Assembly (NCBI GenBank): GCA_041751875.1
Contig: JBGSIC010000016.1
Location: 94,740 to 158,739, forward strand
Origin: JBGSIC01 sp041751875
Lineage (GTDB): Bacteria; Bdellovibrionota; FAC87; UBA2466; JACKAF01
Reading direction: 5' to 3'
Length of the DNA: 64,000 bases
The notes under the pieces were generated by a model. The model searched no databases, was not told where the DNA came from, and saw only the letters and a program-made list of their open reading frames with translations. Positions 42,881 to 51,435 of the stretch are shown here, piece after piece; the stretch's first letter is position 1, and every line of letters begins with the position of its first letter. Made by a program: the position numbers and the translations under genes.

Positions 42881-43753
42881 CTAGTTTCCGCCGATTTCTT
42901 GGAAGTAGGCATTCGGACGAATGGGGGTGCCCAGAAGAGTTTCTGACCCGTCCAAAGCTTTTAATTGTTTGATAACATTTGAAATTGCATGGCTCACAAT
43001 GGCCCGGTCCAAGGTGTAGAGAAGAGTTTCAGGGTCGGTGTTGTCACGCTGGTCGGCTCGGTAACGGGAGGGCGACCGCGCTAAGACTGCCTGGTCCACC
43101 AACTGGGCGTAGTTGGCCAGCGTATTAATCGCAGCTGTAGAATAATTTGCGGGCACTTTCCGCCCATCGAAAAGTTCAACCCACTTCTCAATGCTCACGG
43201 GACTTGAGTCCGTGTTCACGCCCGGAAGAGCGCGGCCGCCATTGGAATGCAGCGGCGGTTCGTTTACATAGTTGAGTACGAAGTTCCCCAAATCCGTGAT
43301 CGCATCGGGATGCTCCGCCTCGGTCATGCGCCTAAGAGCCGCATCGACCATTCGCATGCGTTGCTCAGCGTAATCAGACGCGAAGGTAGCACGCAACGGC
43401 AAGAAACGAGGGTCCTCTATTTTTCCATAGGGATCTCTTAATCCCTCGTCTTCCATAAAACGTTTTTCTTTTGAAAAGTAATCGCCAGGATTGATAGCGA
43501 GATCGGTTCCCCATTCCTTGAACATCTGTTGAAGCGACTCGACTTGCTCTCCACTGGCCACACCCAAAATTTCTGGTCGCTCGGGCGGAAACGCGGTGAT
43601 GACGATTGTTTTTCGAGGCTCGGCCAATTCGCTGAGACGGCATTTTTCGATGAAGGTATGGCCGAGAACGTTCGAAGCCATTCCTAGAAAAAATAGGATG
43701 AAATGATAAGCTCTCTTGGGCACCTGTTTCCCCTGCAAAAACCCGAAACGCAT
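42881..43753 (-). CDS. Exported protein of unknown function
   Basis: A 290-residue protein with an N-terminal signal (MRFGFLQGKQVPKRAYHFILFFLGMASNVLG). One cysteine in the mature part (EKCRL). Mostly helical; VNEPPLHSNGGRALPGVNTD near the centre is a polar loop. I do not recognise a domain. No strong ribosome site before the ATG. Confidence 0.65.
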   Translation of the reverse strand: MRFGFLQGKQVPKRAYHFILFFLGMASNVLGHTFIEKCRLSELAEPRKTIVITAFPPERPEILGVASGEQVESLQQMFKEWGTDLAINPGDYFSKEKRFMEDEGLRDPYGKIEDPRFLPLRATFASDYAEQRMRMVDAALRRMTEAEHPDAITDLGNFVLNYVNEPPLHSNGGRALPGVNTDSSPVSIEKWVELFDGRKVPANYSTAAINTLANYAQLVDQAVLARSPSRYRADQRDNTDPETLLYTLDRAIVSHAISNVIKQLKALDGSETLLGTPIRPNAYFQEIGGN

Positions 43754-43833
43754 TCATCATGCATGCAAAAGCAATGCTCAGGCATTTGCTAAGGATTTCG
43801 CACAGCACCCGTCCTTATAGTGTCAAAATTCTT

Positions 43834-43858
43834 GTTACCGAGGCGCAATGCGGGCGAA
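43834..43858 (+). promoter_or_regulatory. Possible ECF-sigma promoter of the bufferin operon
   Basis: GTTACC, 15 bases, then CGAA. In Caulobacter copper-responsive bufferin genes are controlled by the ECF factor SigF, with a motif recalled as GTAACC-N16-CGAA; this match differs by one base and one in spacing, and lies about 150 bases upstream of the precursor gene. A small hairpin CGGACA/TGTCCG (43926-43951) lies in the leader. Confidence 0.25.
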
Positions 43859-44014
43859 CACCGTCGGTATACACCGCACCATGCTTCCCTCTCGCCACCA
43901 CAAAAAAAAGAGGAGCAAAATGCTTCGGACAGGAGTAAGATTTTTTGTCCGGACGTAAACAAACCGTTGCAAAGCTTTGTCTTGGACCTGGCTTTGTTCT
44001 TAGGAGAACTCAAC

Positions 44015-44299
44015 ATGGAAAACAAAAAAAACCAATTCATCGTTGCCGCTGTGGCAGGTATTTTCAGCGCGACACTCGCTCTAGCTGGTAGCAAAGCCCC
44101 CGCAAAAGGCGCCGCTGCTGCTCCTGTAAAAGAAGAAGTAAAGTGCTCGGGTGTGAACTCCTGCAAAGGCAAAGGCGCCTGCTCGGCAGCTGATGGAAGC
44201 CACGAATGCGGCGGCCACAATGCGTGCAAAGGCAAAGGCTGGGTAAAAATGAACAAGAAAGACTGCTTGGCTAAAAAAGGCACCGTAGTCGAAGACTAA
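44015..44299 (+). CDS. bufA1: Bufferin precursor peptide (copper-binding RiPP)
   Basis: A 94-residue exported precursor. Signal peptide ends near residue 24 (..SATLALA), then an Ala/Pro/Lys linker and a Cys-rich core with six cysteines (44, 50, 56, 65, 71, 84). CKGKG occurs twice (50-54 and 71-75). Bufferins are periplasmic copper-chelating peptides in which an MNIO enzyme converts Cys residues to 5-thiooxazoles, protecting against excess copper. The next two genes are the modifying pair, four bases and then an overlap away. AGGAG precedes the ATG. Which cysteines are modified cannot be read from DNA. Confidence 0.85.
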   Translation: MENKKNQFIVAAVAGIFSATLALAGSKAPAKGAAAAPVKEEVKCSGVNSCKGKGACSAADGSHECGGHNACKGKGWVKMNKKDCLAKKGTVVED

Positions 44300-44303
44300 G
44301 CCT

Positions 44304-45230
44304 ATGACCTATGTTTCAGAGCTAGTAGATCCTTCCCAACTTGGAGTTGGGTTGGGTCTACGCTCTGAACACTATCCGTACATCCTCACTCACAAACCTC
44401 CCGTTCCCTGGTTTGAAGCGCTCACCGAAAATTATCTAGGTAGTGACAAGGGACTGGGATCGCGTCCCTTCGAGATTCTCAGCGAAATCAGGAAAGACTA
44501 TCCCATCGTACTTCACGGTGTCTCCCTCTCGATTGGCTCGACAGATGCGCTAAACACCATCTATCTCGAACAACTAAGTCAGCTTGACCGCGCCATTGAA
44601 CCCCTGTGGGTTTCTGATCACCTGTGTTGGACCGGAGTGGGGGGAAAAAATCTGCACGACCTGCTTCCCTTACCTTACACCGAGAGTGCGATCGAGCACG
44701 TCAGCGAACGCATCCGCCAAGTCCAAGACGCTTTAGGCCGGCAGTTGGTGATTGAAAATGTTTCGAGCTACCTTAGCTTCGAACACTCCGAAATGGAAGA
44801 ATGGGATTTTTTAGCGGAAGTCGTTCGACGGGCTGATTGTCGGATCTTGCTCGATGTAAACAACATTTACGTGAGCGCGCTTAATCACCAGTTTAATCCT
44901 ATTAGCTATCTCAATGCCATCCCACCAAAACGTGTCCAACAGTTTCACTTGGCGGGCCACGCCCGCTATGAAAAGTATGCGATCGATACCCATGACCACC
45001 CCGTATGTGATGAAGTTTGGGAGCTTTACGAAAAAGCATTGAATAGATTTGGCCCGGTCGCGACCCTCATTGAGTGGGACGCTGATATTCCAGAGTTTGG
45101 CGTACTACAGGAAGAAGCGGCCAAAGCCACCGCGCTACAGGAGAAAGTTTTTGGAAAAGCTGCAAGGAACCCGTCCCAACCTCCGCGAGACACAGCGCTG
45201 GTTGCAATGGATCTTCACTCAAACGGATGA
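44304..45230 (+). CDS. bufB1: MNIO (DUF692) multinuclear iron oxidase, bufferin maturase
   Basis: A 308-residue TIM-barrel oxidase that modifies Cys residues of the precursor using a di- or tri-iron centre and oxygen. Family metal ligands are visible: HGVSLSIG, SDHLCW, HDLLPLPYT, VIENVSSYL with the conserved Glu, LLDVNNIYV, QFHLAGHA, DTHDHPV and TLIEWDADIP. The size is slightly above the family mean because of a C-terminal tail of about 30 residues, most of which overlaps the bufC reading frame. Starts four bases after the precursor stop, clearly one operon. Confidence 0.92.
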   Translation: MTYVSELVDPSQLGVGLGLRSEHYPYILTHKPPVPWFEALTENYLGSDKGLGSRPFEILSEIRKDYPIVLHGVSLSIGSTDALNTIYLEQLSQLDRAIEPLWVSDHLCWTGVGGKNLHDLLPLPYTESAIEHVSERIRQVQDALGRQLVIENVSSYLSFEHSEMEEWDFLAEVVRRADCRILLDVNNIYVSALNHQFNPISYLNAIPPKRVQQFHLAGHARYEKYAIDTHDHPVCDEVWELYEKALNRFGPVATLIEWDADIPEFGVLQEEAAKATALQEKVFGKAARNPSQPPRDTALVAMDLHSNG

Positions 45231-45990
45231 GGTCGTCGACGCTCTGGAAAAAGGGGCGAATGAACCTCTCCCCCGCGCCTACGCGTTGATCACCAATGCC
45301 CCACCCCTTTTGCCGTCTGAACGCATCGATATCTACTCGAACGCGTATTTTTTTCGCCTCGCGGAAGCTTTGGGCTCGGTTTACCCAACCGTGCAGCAGT
45401 TTGTGGAGATGGATGAGGAACCCTACGCTTTTACTAAACTCGTCGCGCAATACGTAGGCAAGCATCCTTCTGTGTCTTACAAAATTGAGGACTGCGGCGC
45501 GAGCTTTGCTGTGTTCTTGGAGAACAATGAAATAAGCTTCCGTTTTCCCTTTCTCCCAGATCTTGCGCGGGTCGAATGGGCTGTTGCGGAGGCAGTGTTT
45601 CGTTCGAGAAGACCTCCGTTACAGTCAAAAGAAATGGCGGCCGTTGCCCCTGAAGACTGGGCGCACGCCCGGCTGGAATGCGATTCCACTGTAAGTTTAT
45701 TGAGCCTAAATTGGGCTGTCGTGCCCCTGTGGGAAAACCGTGAACAACCGATACCTCATGCTCCACGAGAGACGTGTCGCCAAAACATTTTAGTTTTTCG
45801 CGCGCCGAATCGACGGATTCAGGTACGGATCTTGAGTGAGGAGGCGTTTCAGATTCTTAGCGGTTTAGACCGGGGGGAAACGCTGGGGCATTGCCTGGGA
45901 GCCCTTTCCCATTCCGACGTTCCTATCCAGGAGTGGTTTGCCGAGTGGGTGGCCGACGGAGTGCTCTCTCGGCTTAGCTTCGCATTATAG
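45151..45990 (+). CDS. bufC1: DUF2063 partner protein of the MNIO enzyme
   Basis: About 279 residues. The N-terminal part (LRETQRWLQWIF, then a helical domain to about residue 95) is the DUF2063 domain that in bufferin and related systems binds the precursor and delivers it to the MNIO. The C-terminal half resembles the second domain of BufC proteins. The start is a TTG at 45151 with AGGAG seven bases upstream; the frame opens earlier (45049) but that part is within bufB and lacks family character. The 80-base overlap with bufB implies coupled translation. No DoxX-type bufD follows; the next gene converges. Confidence 0.88.
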   Translation: MEKLQGTRPNLRETQRWLQWIFTQTDEVVDALEKGANEPLPRAYALITNAPPLLPSERIDIYSNAYFFRLAEALGSVYPTVQQFVEMDEEPYAFTKLVAQYVGKHPSVSYKIEDCGASFAVFLENNEISFRFPFLPDLARVEWAVAEAVFRSRRPPLQSKEMAAVAPEDWAHARLECDSTVSLLSLNWAVVPLWENREQPIPHAPRETCRQNILVFRAPNRRIQVRILSEEAFQILSGLDRGETLGHCLGALSHSDVPIQEWFAEWVADGVLSRLSFAL

Positions 45991-47427
45991 TTTGAAGCCA
46001 ACGCCGAGACTCACCTGATGCACCACCGGCGTGGCCATCACCATGGTGTAGCCCGCGACAAAACGATCCAGAAACGCCAAGTTATCGAGGAATTTAAAAC
46101 CAAAACCATCGTTTCGACGGTAGCCAAAGTTGGCCGTTAACGTCAGCCGCGTTCCACCAAAGCCCACCCAGGTCTGCGCGCCTGGCCCGGCCTCGCCGAA
46201 GAATCGGGACTCGGGCGTTTCGTATCGCGCCAGAGCTTGATAGCGAGTGGAAAGAAAGCTTCCGCCCCCAGCCTTGTTGAAGGCCGTAAATCCGAAGTGG
46301 CCGACAAGAGAAAGGCGCGGCATCAATCGATAGGTTGGGTTCCAGCTCAACTCCGCGGATGAACTCAAGGCTCCCGATTGGAATGCACTCACAGAGCTTA
46401 ACCGGAAAGCCAAAGACGCAAACTTTTTTTCCTCTGGAAAGATCAACTCAAAACGATTCGCGTTTCCTTTGTAGAGTTCTCCATCAACGCGCAAATCTAC
46501 GTAATAAGCATAGGCCCCGGGCTTTTTTATCTGCTCAGCAAAGGTTTCCCAATCAATCTCCGTCGGAGGGACACCACTGCCTTTTTTCTGACCTGCAACG
46601 TTTTGGTCTTTGTCCAATACGGTAATTTCCCATTCTACGTTCTCACGCGGCACGTTCGAGGAAAGAATACGAAACGCTAACTTTCCACTTTCCCCTTCCA
46701 GTTTGTAAGTAGGATGTTCTTTTCGATAAAGCTGTGCGAAAGAAGACGGGTTAATCACCATATTGATCCCGCGACTCACCTCGGTCACAGTACCCTCTTC
46801 TTCCCGAATGCGAAGACCGATCTGCTGCGGCATCTTCTTCCAGTTGAGCAAATACTGATAGCTTCTAGCCTGGCCGGCTTTGTTCTGGACGATTACGGGA
46901 ATAGCACCCGATCGATTGGGCAATTCGAGACGTACTTTGAAGCGTTGTTTAGCATCCCCACGCAACCGCACGTTTCCAAAAAGCACTTCGTATCCCCTTC
47001 GAATTTTTCCGCTTAGGATAAGAAAAAGCCCACCTTCGCTGTTGCGAAACAGGGACGAACCACTTTCCTTGGTGAAAATCAAAATGCTTTTCGGAACGGG
47101 AGTAAGAGATTCGAGTCCAAGATAATCCTTAGCAGCAAGCTTCTCCCCCTGGCCCAAGAGCGCTGCCGTCTCACGTTCGACCGTCTCGGGATCTAAAACT
47201 TCGAGCTCGCGCCCCACAATCTGTTCCGCTTTTTCAATTTCGCGATCCAAACGTCGCTTCCGTATCTCGATGTTCTCCGACTTTCCAGAAGGAATTTCCA
47301 TCGCTGCATTCTCTGCCAGTTTCATTTCAGCGAACACACGTGCATCCCCGAAGATAGCAAATGCTAAAGGCAAGATGGCGATAAAATAATTCATTGCGTT
47401 AAAATGAGGGTATCCCTCTTGAATCAT
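45985..47427 (-). CDS. Exported protein with C-terminal outer-membrane barrel
   Basis: A 480-residue protein: signal peptide (hydrophobic MNYFIAILPLAFAIFG from residue 12), a charged helical part (about 35-95), beta-rich periplasmic domains (about 100-325), then strands ending in VSLGVGFKL typical of an outer-membrane barrel of 8 or more strands. ATG at 47427 or ATG at 47394 are both possible; the second starts nearer the signal peptide. It follows the FecR-domain gene by 19 bases, so the two are probably an operon. It may be the surface or envelope partner sensed by that protein; this is inference. Confidence 0.7.
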   Translation of the reverse strand: MIQEGYPHFNAMNYFIAILPLAFAIFGDARVFAEMKLAENAAMEIPSGKSENIEIRKRRLDREIEKAEQIVGRELEVLDPETVERETAALLGQGEKLAAKDYLGLESLTPVPKSILIFTKESGSSLFRNSEGGLFLILSGKIRRGYEVLFGNVRLRGDAKQRFKVRLELPNRSGAIPVIVQNKAGQARSYQYLLNWKKMPQQIGLRIREEEGTVTEVSRGINMVINPSSFAQLYRKEHPTYKLEGESGKLAFRILSSNVPRENVEWEITVLDKDQNVAGQKKGSGVPPTEIDWETFAEQIKKPGAYAYYVDLRVDGELYKGNANRFELIFPEEKKFASLAFRLSSVSAFQSGALSSSAELSWNPTYRLMPRLSLVGHFGFTAFNKAGGGSFLSTRYQALARYETPESRFFGEAGPGAQTWVGFGGTRLTLTANFGYRRNDGFGFKFLDNLAFLDRFVAGYTMVMATPVVHQVSLGVGFKL

Positions 47428-47446
47428 TTCGACTTATTAACTGAGT

Positions 47447-48364
47447 TTATGGAGCTATTTCTAGCTCGATCGGGGAGGAATTGATGCGCTTGTTTTTGTG
47501 CAGCGCACGAACGCGGACATAGTACTTTCCAACTGTCGTCAATTGCATGGGAAGTTCCGTGCGCGCCGTGTTGTAGGTCACAGCGGATGAAAAATCTTTC
47601 CGCGGTGAAAACTCGACAGTGTATCGCGTATCTTTGAGTGGAATGCGGGTCCATGACAAGTTGACCCACCGCATTTTTTTTGTGTTGAGCTTGGTTCCCC
47701 CACCCGGGATTCTCAACTGGAGAGTGAAAAACTCGATCGAATCCAAAGCGACAGGCCGGTCACGATACAAAATTCGTTTTATCGGTTCCCTGACCGGAAT
47801 GGCTTGGAACGTTTCATTCACTCGAGTAAAAAAGTTTCTTTCCTTTTCAAGAAGCGGGAAAAGATCGGGCAATTCATTGACCAGTGTGATCACCAAAGGT
47901 TTCATCGCCACTCTTTGGATGGCAGCCATCGACTGACGCTTTTCTGTCTTGGCTAAAGCGACTCGCTGGGCACCAACGCCTTTTTCTCTAGCGTTACCGT
48001 AGAACACCGTCGCTTCAAAATTATGTTTGAGGATTTCTTTCAACTGAAGCATCGAGTTTGGTTCTAGCGTAATGGATGTTCCATTTTTCAAATGGATTAC
48101 TGCCGACGTTTGCGGTGGCGAAACTAAGGTGTCTTTGAGATAGAGCGGGGAATTGTTATCGAGCTGTTCCCAAAAAAGTAAGCCGGCTCTTCGTCTACGA
48201 ATTTGCCCCTCGGTGTTTAGTTCGCCGACCACCGGAGCCTCTTCTAAATAGCGCAACGGGTCATTAAGCCAAATCATCCAAGCCGCAAGTCCACAAAGGA
48301 TTGTTGCCAGCGCGATCAGCGCGGCGTCATCTTTCGAAAACCATTTTGTAGAGACAGCTGACAT
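47447..48364 (-). CDS. FecR-domain membrane protein
   Basis: A 305-residue single-pass protein: short cytoplasmic N-terminus, membrane helix at about 15-33, then a periplasmic FecR domain (about 70-120: SPLYLKDTLVSPPQTSAVIHLKNG, ITLEPNSMLQL). The C-terminal 100 residues look like a fibronectin-type beta domain (WVNLSWTRIPLKDTRYTVEFS, GKYYVRVRALHKN). FecR proteins pass signals from the outer membrane to cytoplasmic sigma or other regulators. No ECF sigma is adjacent; the divergent SpoIIE-type phosphatase is the nearest signalling gene. A hairpin covers its ribosome-binding region. Confidence 0.8.
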   Translation of the reverse strand: MSAVSTKWFSKDDAALIALATILCGLAAWMIWLNDPLRYLEEAPVVGELNTEGQIRRRRAGLLFWEQLDNNSPLYLKDTLVSPPQTSAVIHLKNGTSITLEPNSMLQLKEILKHNFEATVFYGNAREKGVGAQRVALAKTEKRQSMAAIQRVAMKPLVITLVNELPDLFPLLEKERNFFTRVNETFQAIPVREPIKRILYRDRPVALDSIEFFTLQLRIPGGGTKLNTKKMRWVNLSWTRIPLKDTRYTVEFSPRKDFSSAVTYNTARTELPMQLTTVGKYYVRVRALHKNKRINSSPIELEIAP

Positions 48365-48367
48365 TGT

Positions 48368-48383
48368 TAGACCCTTAGGTCTA
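48368..48383 (-). promoter_or_regulatory. Hairpin at the ribosome-binding region of the FecR gene
   Basis: On the mRNA: TAGACC-TAAG-GGTCTA-ACA-ATG. A perfect six-base stem with a four-base loop ends three bases before the ATG; the only Shine-Dalgarno-like AAGGG spans loop and 3' arm. It could also be a DNA operator in this 114-base divergent gap. Confidence 0.45.
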
Positions 48384-48478
48384 CGTTATCGGCAGAAACA
48401 AGAAATGGGTTGTGACACAGCGATCTCGTGCTCCCTCTTCCAAGGCCTCACTCAATCAGTCTAAAAAGCCGATTTAAT

Positions 48479-50443
48479 ATGAGAAGAATCTCTATGGCCT
48501 CACCCAAATACATACCGCTAAAATACAAATTCTCCGCCGCCCTGTTGGGTATCGTTTTGAGCGCCTGCTCCGTTTTCTTCTTTTCAGTTTATCGAACCAC
48601 CTATCAAGACAAACAACTCTTCATCCGTGATCTAAGTCTCGCGACACTCGATGCTGCTTTAAGCGCAATCACATTTGAGTTCAAGACCCGCATGGATGAC
48701 ATGCAGTCGGTCATTCGAAAAATTTACGAATCGCGTGTTAGTGTCGCTTCGGATCCGCGCGCGCAGGTTTTCGCCAATCTGTCATCCAGTTTGCAGAATG
48801 AAATCTTAGGTGTCAGTTTCTATCAACCCAACGCGGATAAAACTTTCACGCTGGCTCACCGGTACACCAACGATAAATTGCTCAAGCAAGAAGGTTTGCC
48901 TTCCACTCTTCTGACAGACATTGAAAATCGCTACCCTCCACTACAAGAGCCAGCATTTCGGCAAGAAGAACTCACCCTTCTTAACCGCTCGGTCCAGATT
49001 GGCAACGATCTGCGGCCCTACCCGGTAGTCACTTTCTTGTTTCAGGTAATTTTTGCAGACCAAAAGGTAGAAAGAAATGTTGTCGCAGTCGATCTCAGTC
49101 AGGATTTCTTACGCAGGATATTGAAACGCTCCGAAGTGTCAGACCTTTTCTTGGTCACCAGGGATGGCAAACTGCTCAGCCACAGCAACCTGGAAACAAC
49201 CGTCCAGTTTTCCGCCCAGGCCTTTGCCCACCCGATCGTGCATCGTTTAGGACAGGAAACCCAATCCTCTGAAAGTTTGGAGCTTGATTGGGATAACGAA
49301 ACCTATCTGTTCAACCTTGCGAACACAGGTTTTAAAGATCTCTACATTGTTTCTCAGACGGCTAAAGACCAAGTCTTTCTAGCTCTCCAGACTCTGGTGA
49401 ACCAAAGTTTACTTCTGGCTACGGCTGTTATTTGGGTCGTGATTCTCCTGGGGATTCTTTTTGCTGGTCGCCTTACCGTCAACATCAAGAAACTGAAGGA
49501 AGCTGCGGAACAAGTGGGGCAAGGTAACCTCAACGTAAAACTCAACATCCGCTCCAATGACGAACTCAGAGATGTGTCGAACAGCTTTAAATGGATGACG
49601 AAAAGAATCAATGAGCTCATCACTGAATCCATGCAAAAAGGTCGCATGGAACACGAACTTCAAACGGCTAAACTCGTTCAGACCACACTGCTTGCTCCGC
49701 CGCAACTTCAAGCGCCAAGCATGGAACTCGCCTCGCATTATTCACCGATGACAGAATGCGGAGGAGATTTTTGGGATGGTTGGATCCGCGACAACAAGTT
49801 GACGCTACTGGTTGCTGATGCAACCGGTCACGGCGCTTCAGCTGCAATCGCCACGGCGGTCGCGAAGGCCAGCGTTGAAACGCTAAATGCCTTTTTCAAA
49901 GAAAAGGCCCACAGTTGCTCAGAAACGATCGCCGCATTTAACAGCATTATGTACGCCTCGTGCAAAGGCTCTGTCTTGATGACTATGTCCCTATTTCAGC
50001 TTGATCTCACAACAGGAGAAGTCTCCCTGTGCTCCGCAGGGCACGAAGCGCCCTTGCGCTTACCCGCGCTTTCGGGAAAGCCGCAGCGTAAACAGAAAGA
50101 AGGGGAAGCCCCCTTCCGTCCCGAATTTCTGATCGCCAGGGGCGAACGCCTGGGATATTCGCCAGATAGCCAGTATCAGGAAGTGAAGTATCAGCTCGAA
50201 CCGGGCGACACCATCCTTCTATACACGGATGGAATTACGGAAGCCCCGAATAAGGATGGAAAAGAGTGGGGCGAAAGGTCGTTGAAAAAACATTTATCAG
50301 AAGGCTTCAAACAACCACTCAGCGCGGTTTGTAGCGCCATCGCGCAAGGCGTTCAGTCTCACATCCAAGGTGTCGGGCAAAATGATGACATCACTTTCGT
50401 GCTTCTGCGTTGGACGCCGCGATCTCTCGCGAAAGCCGCGTAA
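48479..50443 (+). CDS. Membrane sensor with HAMP and SpoIIE/PP2C Ser phosphatase domain
   Basis: About 654 residues: a membrane helix near 15-38, a periplasmic sensor region of about 270 residues (cache-like by position), a second helix near 310-330, HAMP (RLTVNIKKLKEAAEQVGQGN), then an RsbU/SpoIIE phosphatase. Metal sites are ECGGDFWD, LLVADATGHGASAA, LYTDGITEAPN and QNDDITFVLL. Such proteins dephosphorylate anti-anti-sigma factors or similar STAS proteins after an outside signal. No STAS or anti-sigma gene is adjacent. ATG 48479 or ATG 48494 are possible starts. Divergent from the FecR/barrel pair. Confidence 0.88.
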   Translation: MRRISMASPKYIPLKYKFSAALLGIVLSACSVFFFSVYRTTYQDKQLFIRDLSLATLDAALSAITFEFKTRMDDMQSVIRKIYESRVSVASDPRAQVFANLSSSLQNEILGVSFYQPNADKTFTLAHRYTNDKLLKQEGLPSTLLTDIENRYPPLQEPAFRQEELTLLNRSVQIGNDLRPYPVVTFLFQVIFADQKVERNVVAVDLSQDFLRRILKRSEVSDLFLVTRDGKLLSHSNLETTVQFSAQAFAHPIVHRLGQETQSSESLELDWDNETYLFNLANTGFKDLYIVSQTAKDQVFLALQTLVNQSLLLATAVIWVVILLGILFAGRLTVNIKKLKEAAEQVGQGNLNVKLNIRSNDELRDVSNSFKWMTKRINELITESMQKGRMEHELQTAKLVQTTLLAPPQLQAPSMELASHYSPMTECGGDFWDGWIRDNKLTLLVADATGHGASAAIATAVAKASVETLNAFFKEKAHSCSETIAAFNSIMYASCKGSVLMTMSLFQLDLTTGEVSLCSAGHEAPLRLPALSGKPQRKQKEGEAPFRPEFLIARGERLGYSPDSQYQEVKYQLEPGDTILLYTDGITEAPNKDGKEWGERSLKKHLSEGFKQPLSAVCSAIAQGVQSHIQGVGQNDDITFVLLRWTPRSLAKAA

Positions 50444-50450
50444 CCGCTCG

Positions 50451-51434
50451 TTATTGCGTAGCCCAGTGATTCCAACCCCGCGGGAGTAAAGGTTCTGCCG
50501 CGCCCTCTCCCAAACGCATCACGACCTGTTTCGCGCGAGTCGCTTCTCCGATCACCACTAAATTTTGGCCCAGTCGCCGAAGAGCTCGCTGAACGCTGTT
50601 TAGCGCGCGTGGTGCGCCGGACACCAAAAGCGCGTAGTCCTCTCCGCCGTAAAGCGCTGCGCTTAAGGGATCCAATGAAAGTGTAGAAGAGAGTCTTCTC
50701 ACCGCCGGATCAATAGGCAAATAGTCCGCGCGAATTTCCACACCCACGCTAGAAGCCCGCGCCAGATGATGCAGCTCGCTTGCTAGCCCATCGCTTACAT
50801 CGATAAGCGCACTAACCCCTTTTGTTTTCTGTAAAGCCTGCCCCTCTCGCAAAAGAGGCTGAGGACGAAGTTGAGCGGTTTGCACTTTCTTCACGGCAGG
50901 GGTCAGCGCAGCACGATCTCTTTTTCGCAAACTCGCCAAACCCATCGCCGCCGATCCCAAGGATCCGACCACGCCAATCCAGTCGCCTTTTTTCATTCCC
51001 GAGCGAGTCAGAGCGGCCCCTTTGACTTCTCCCACCACGGTGACATCGGCAAAAAAGTGAGGAGAGGAGGTTAGATTGCCACCGACCACAGCAACATCGT
51101 GGCTCTTTGCTAGCGCGAGTAGGCCATTGTAGAAGGCGTCCAAAAATGCGGGGCCGTGAGATTTTCCACATCCAAGTGAAACCACCGCATAAAGCGGTTT
51201 GCCTCCCATCGCCGCAATATCGCTCAAGTTCACCGCAAGTGCTTTATGCCCGACATCTTCGGGCGACGCGTAACGCAGATCAAAGTGCACTCCCTCAACA
51301 AGAGCGTCGACTGTGATAAGCATCTTGCCACGAGGAGAACGCAGAACGGCGGTGTCGTCACCGATTCCCACAAGAACTTTCGAGCTGGGTTTGATTTTCT
51401 TTTTGATGAGAGCAATGCGCTCGAACTCATCCAT
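50451..51434 (-). CDS. thiL: Thiamine-monophosphate kinase
   Basis: A 327-residue ATP-dependent kinase making thiamine diphosphate, the last step of thiamine cofactor synthesis. N-terminal FERIALIKK, GIGDDTAVL, ITVDALVEGVHFD, AVNLSDIAAMGGKP and GGEDYALL are the classic ThiL motifs. Normal length. It is third in an operon with a ThDP-dependent synthase and an aldehyde dehydrogenase, one base after the dehydrogenase stop, so cofactor supply and a cofactor user are coupled. The phosphatase gene on the other strand ends seven bases away. Confidence 0.95.
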   Translation of the reverse strand: MDEFERIALIKKKIKPSSKVLVGIGDDTAVLRSPRGKMLITVDALVEGVHFDLRYASPEDVGHKALAVNLSDIAAMGGKPLYAVVSLGCGKSHGPAFLDAFYNGLLALAKSHDVAVVGGNLTSSPHFFADVTVVGEVKGAALTRSGMKKGDWIGVVGSLGSAAMGLASLRKRDRAALTPAVKKVQTAQLRPQPLLREGQALQKTKGVSALIDVSDGLASELHHLARASSVGVEIRADYLPIDPAVRRLSSTLSLDPLSAALYGGEDYALLVSGAPRALNSVQRALRRLGQNLVVIGEATRAKQVVMRLGEGAAEPLLPRGWNHWATQ

Positions 51435-51435
51435 G

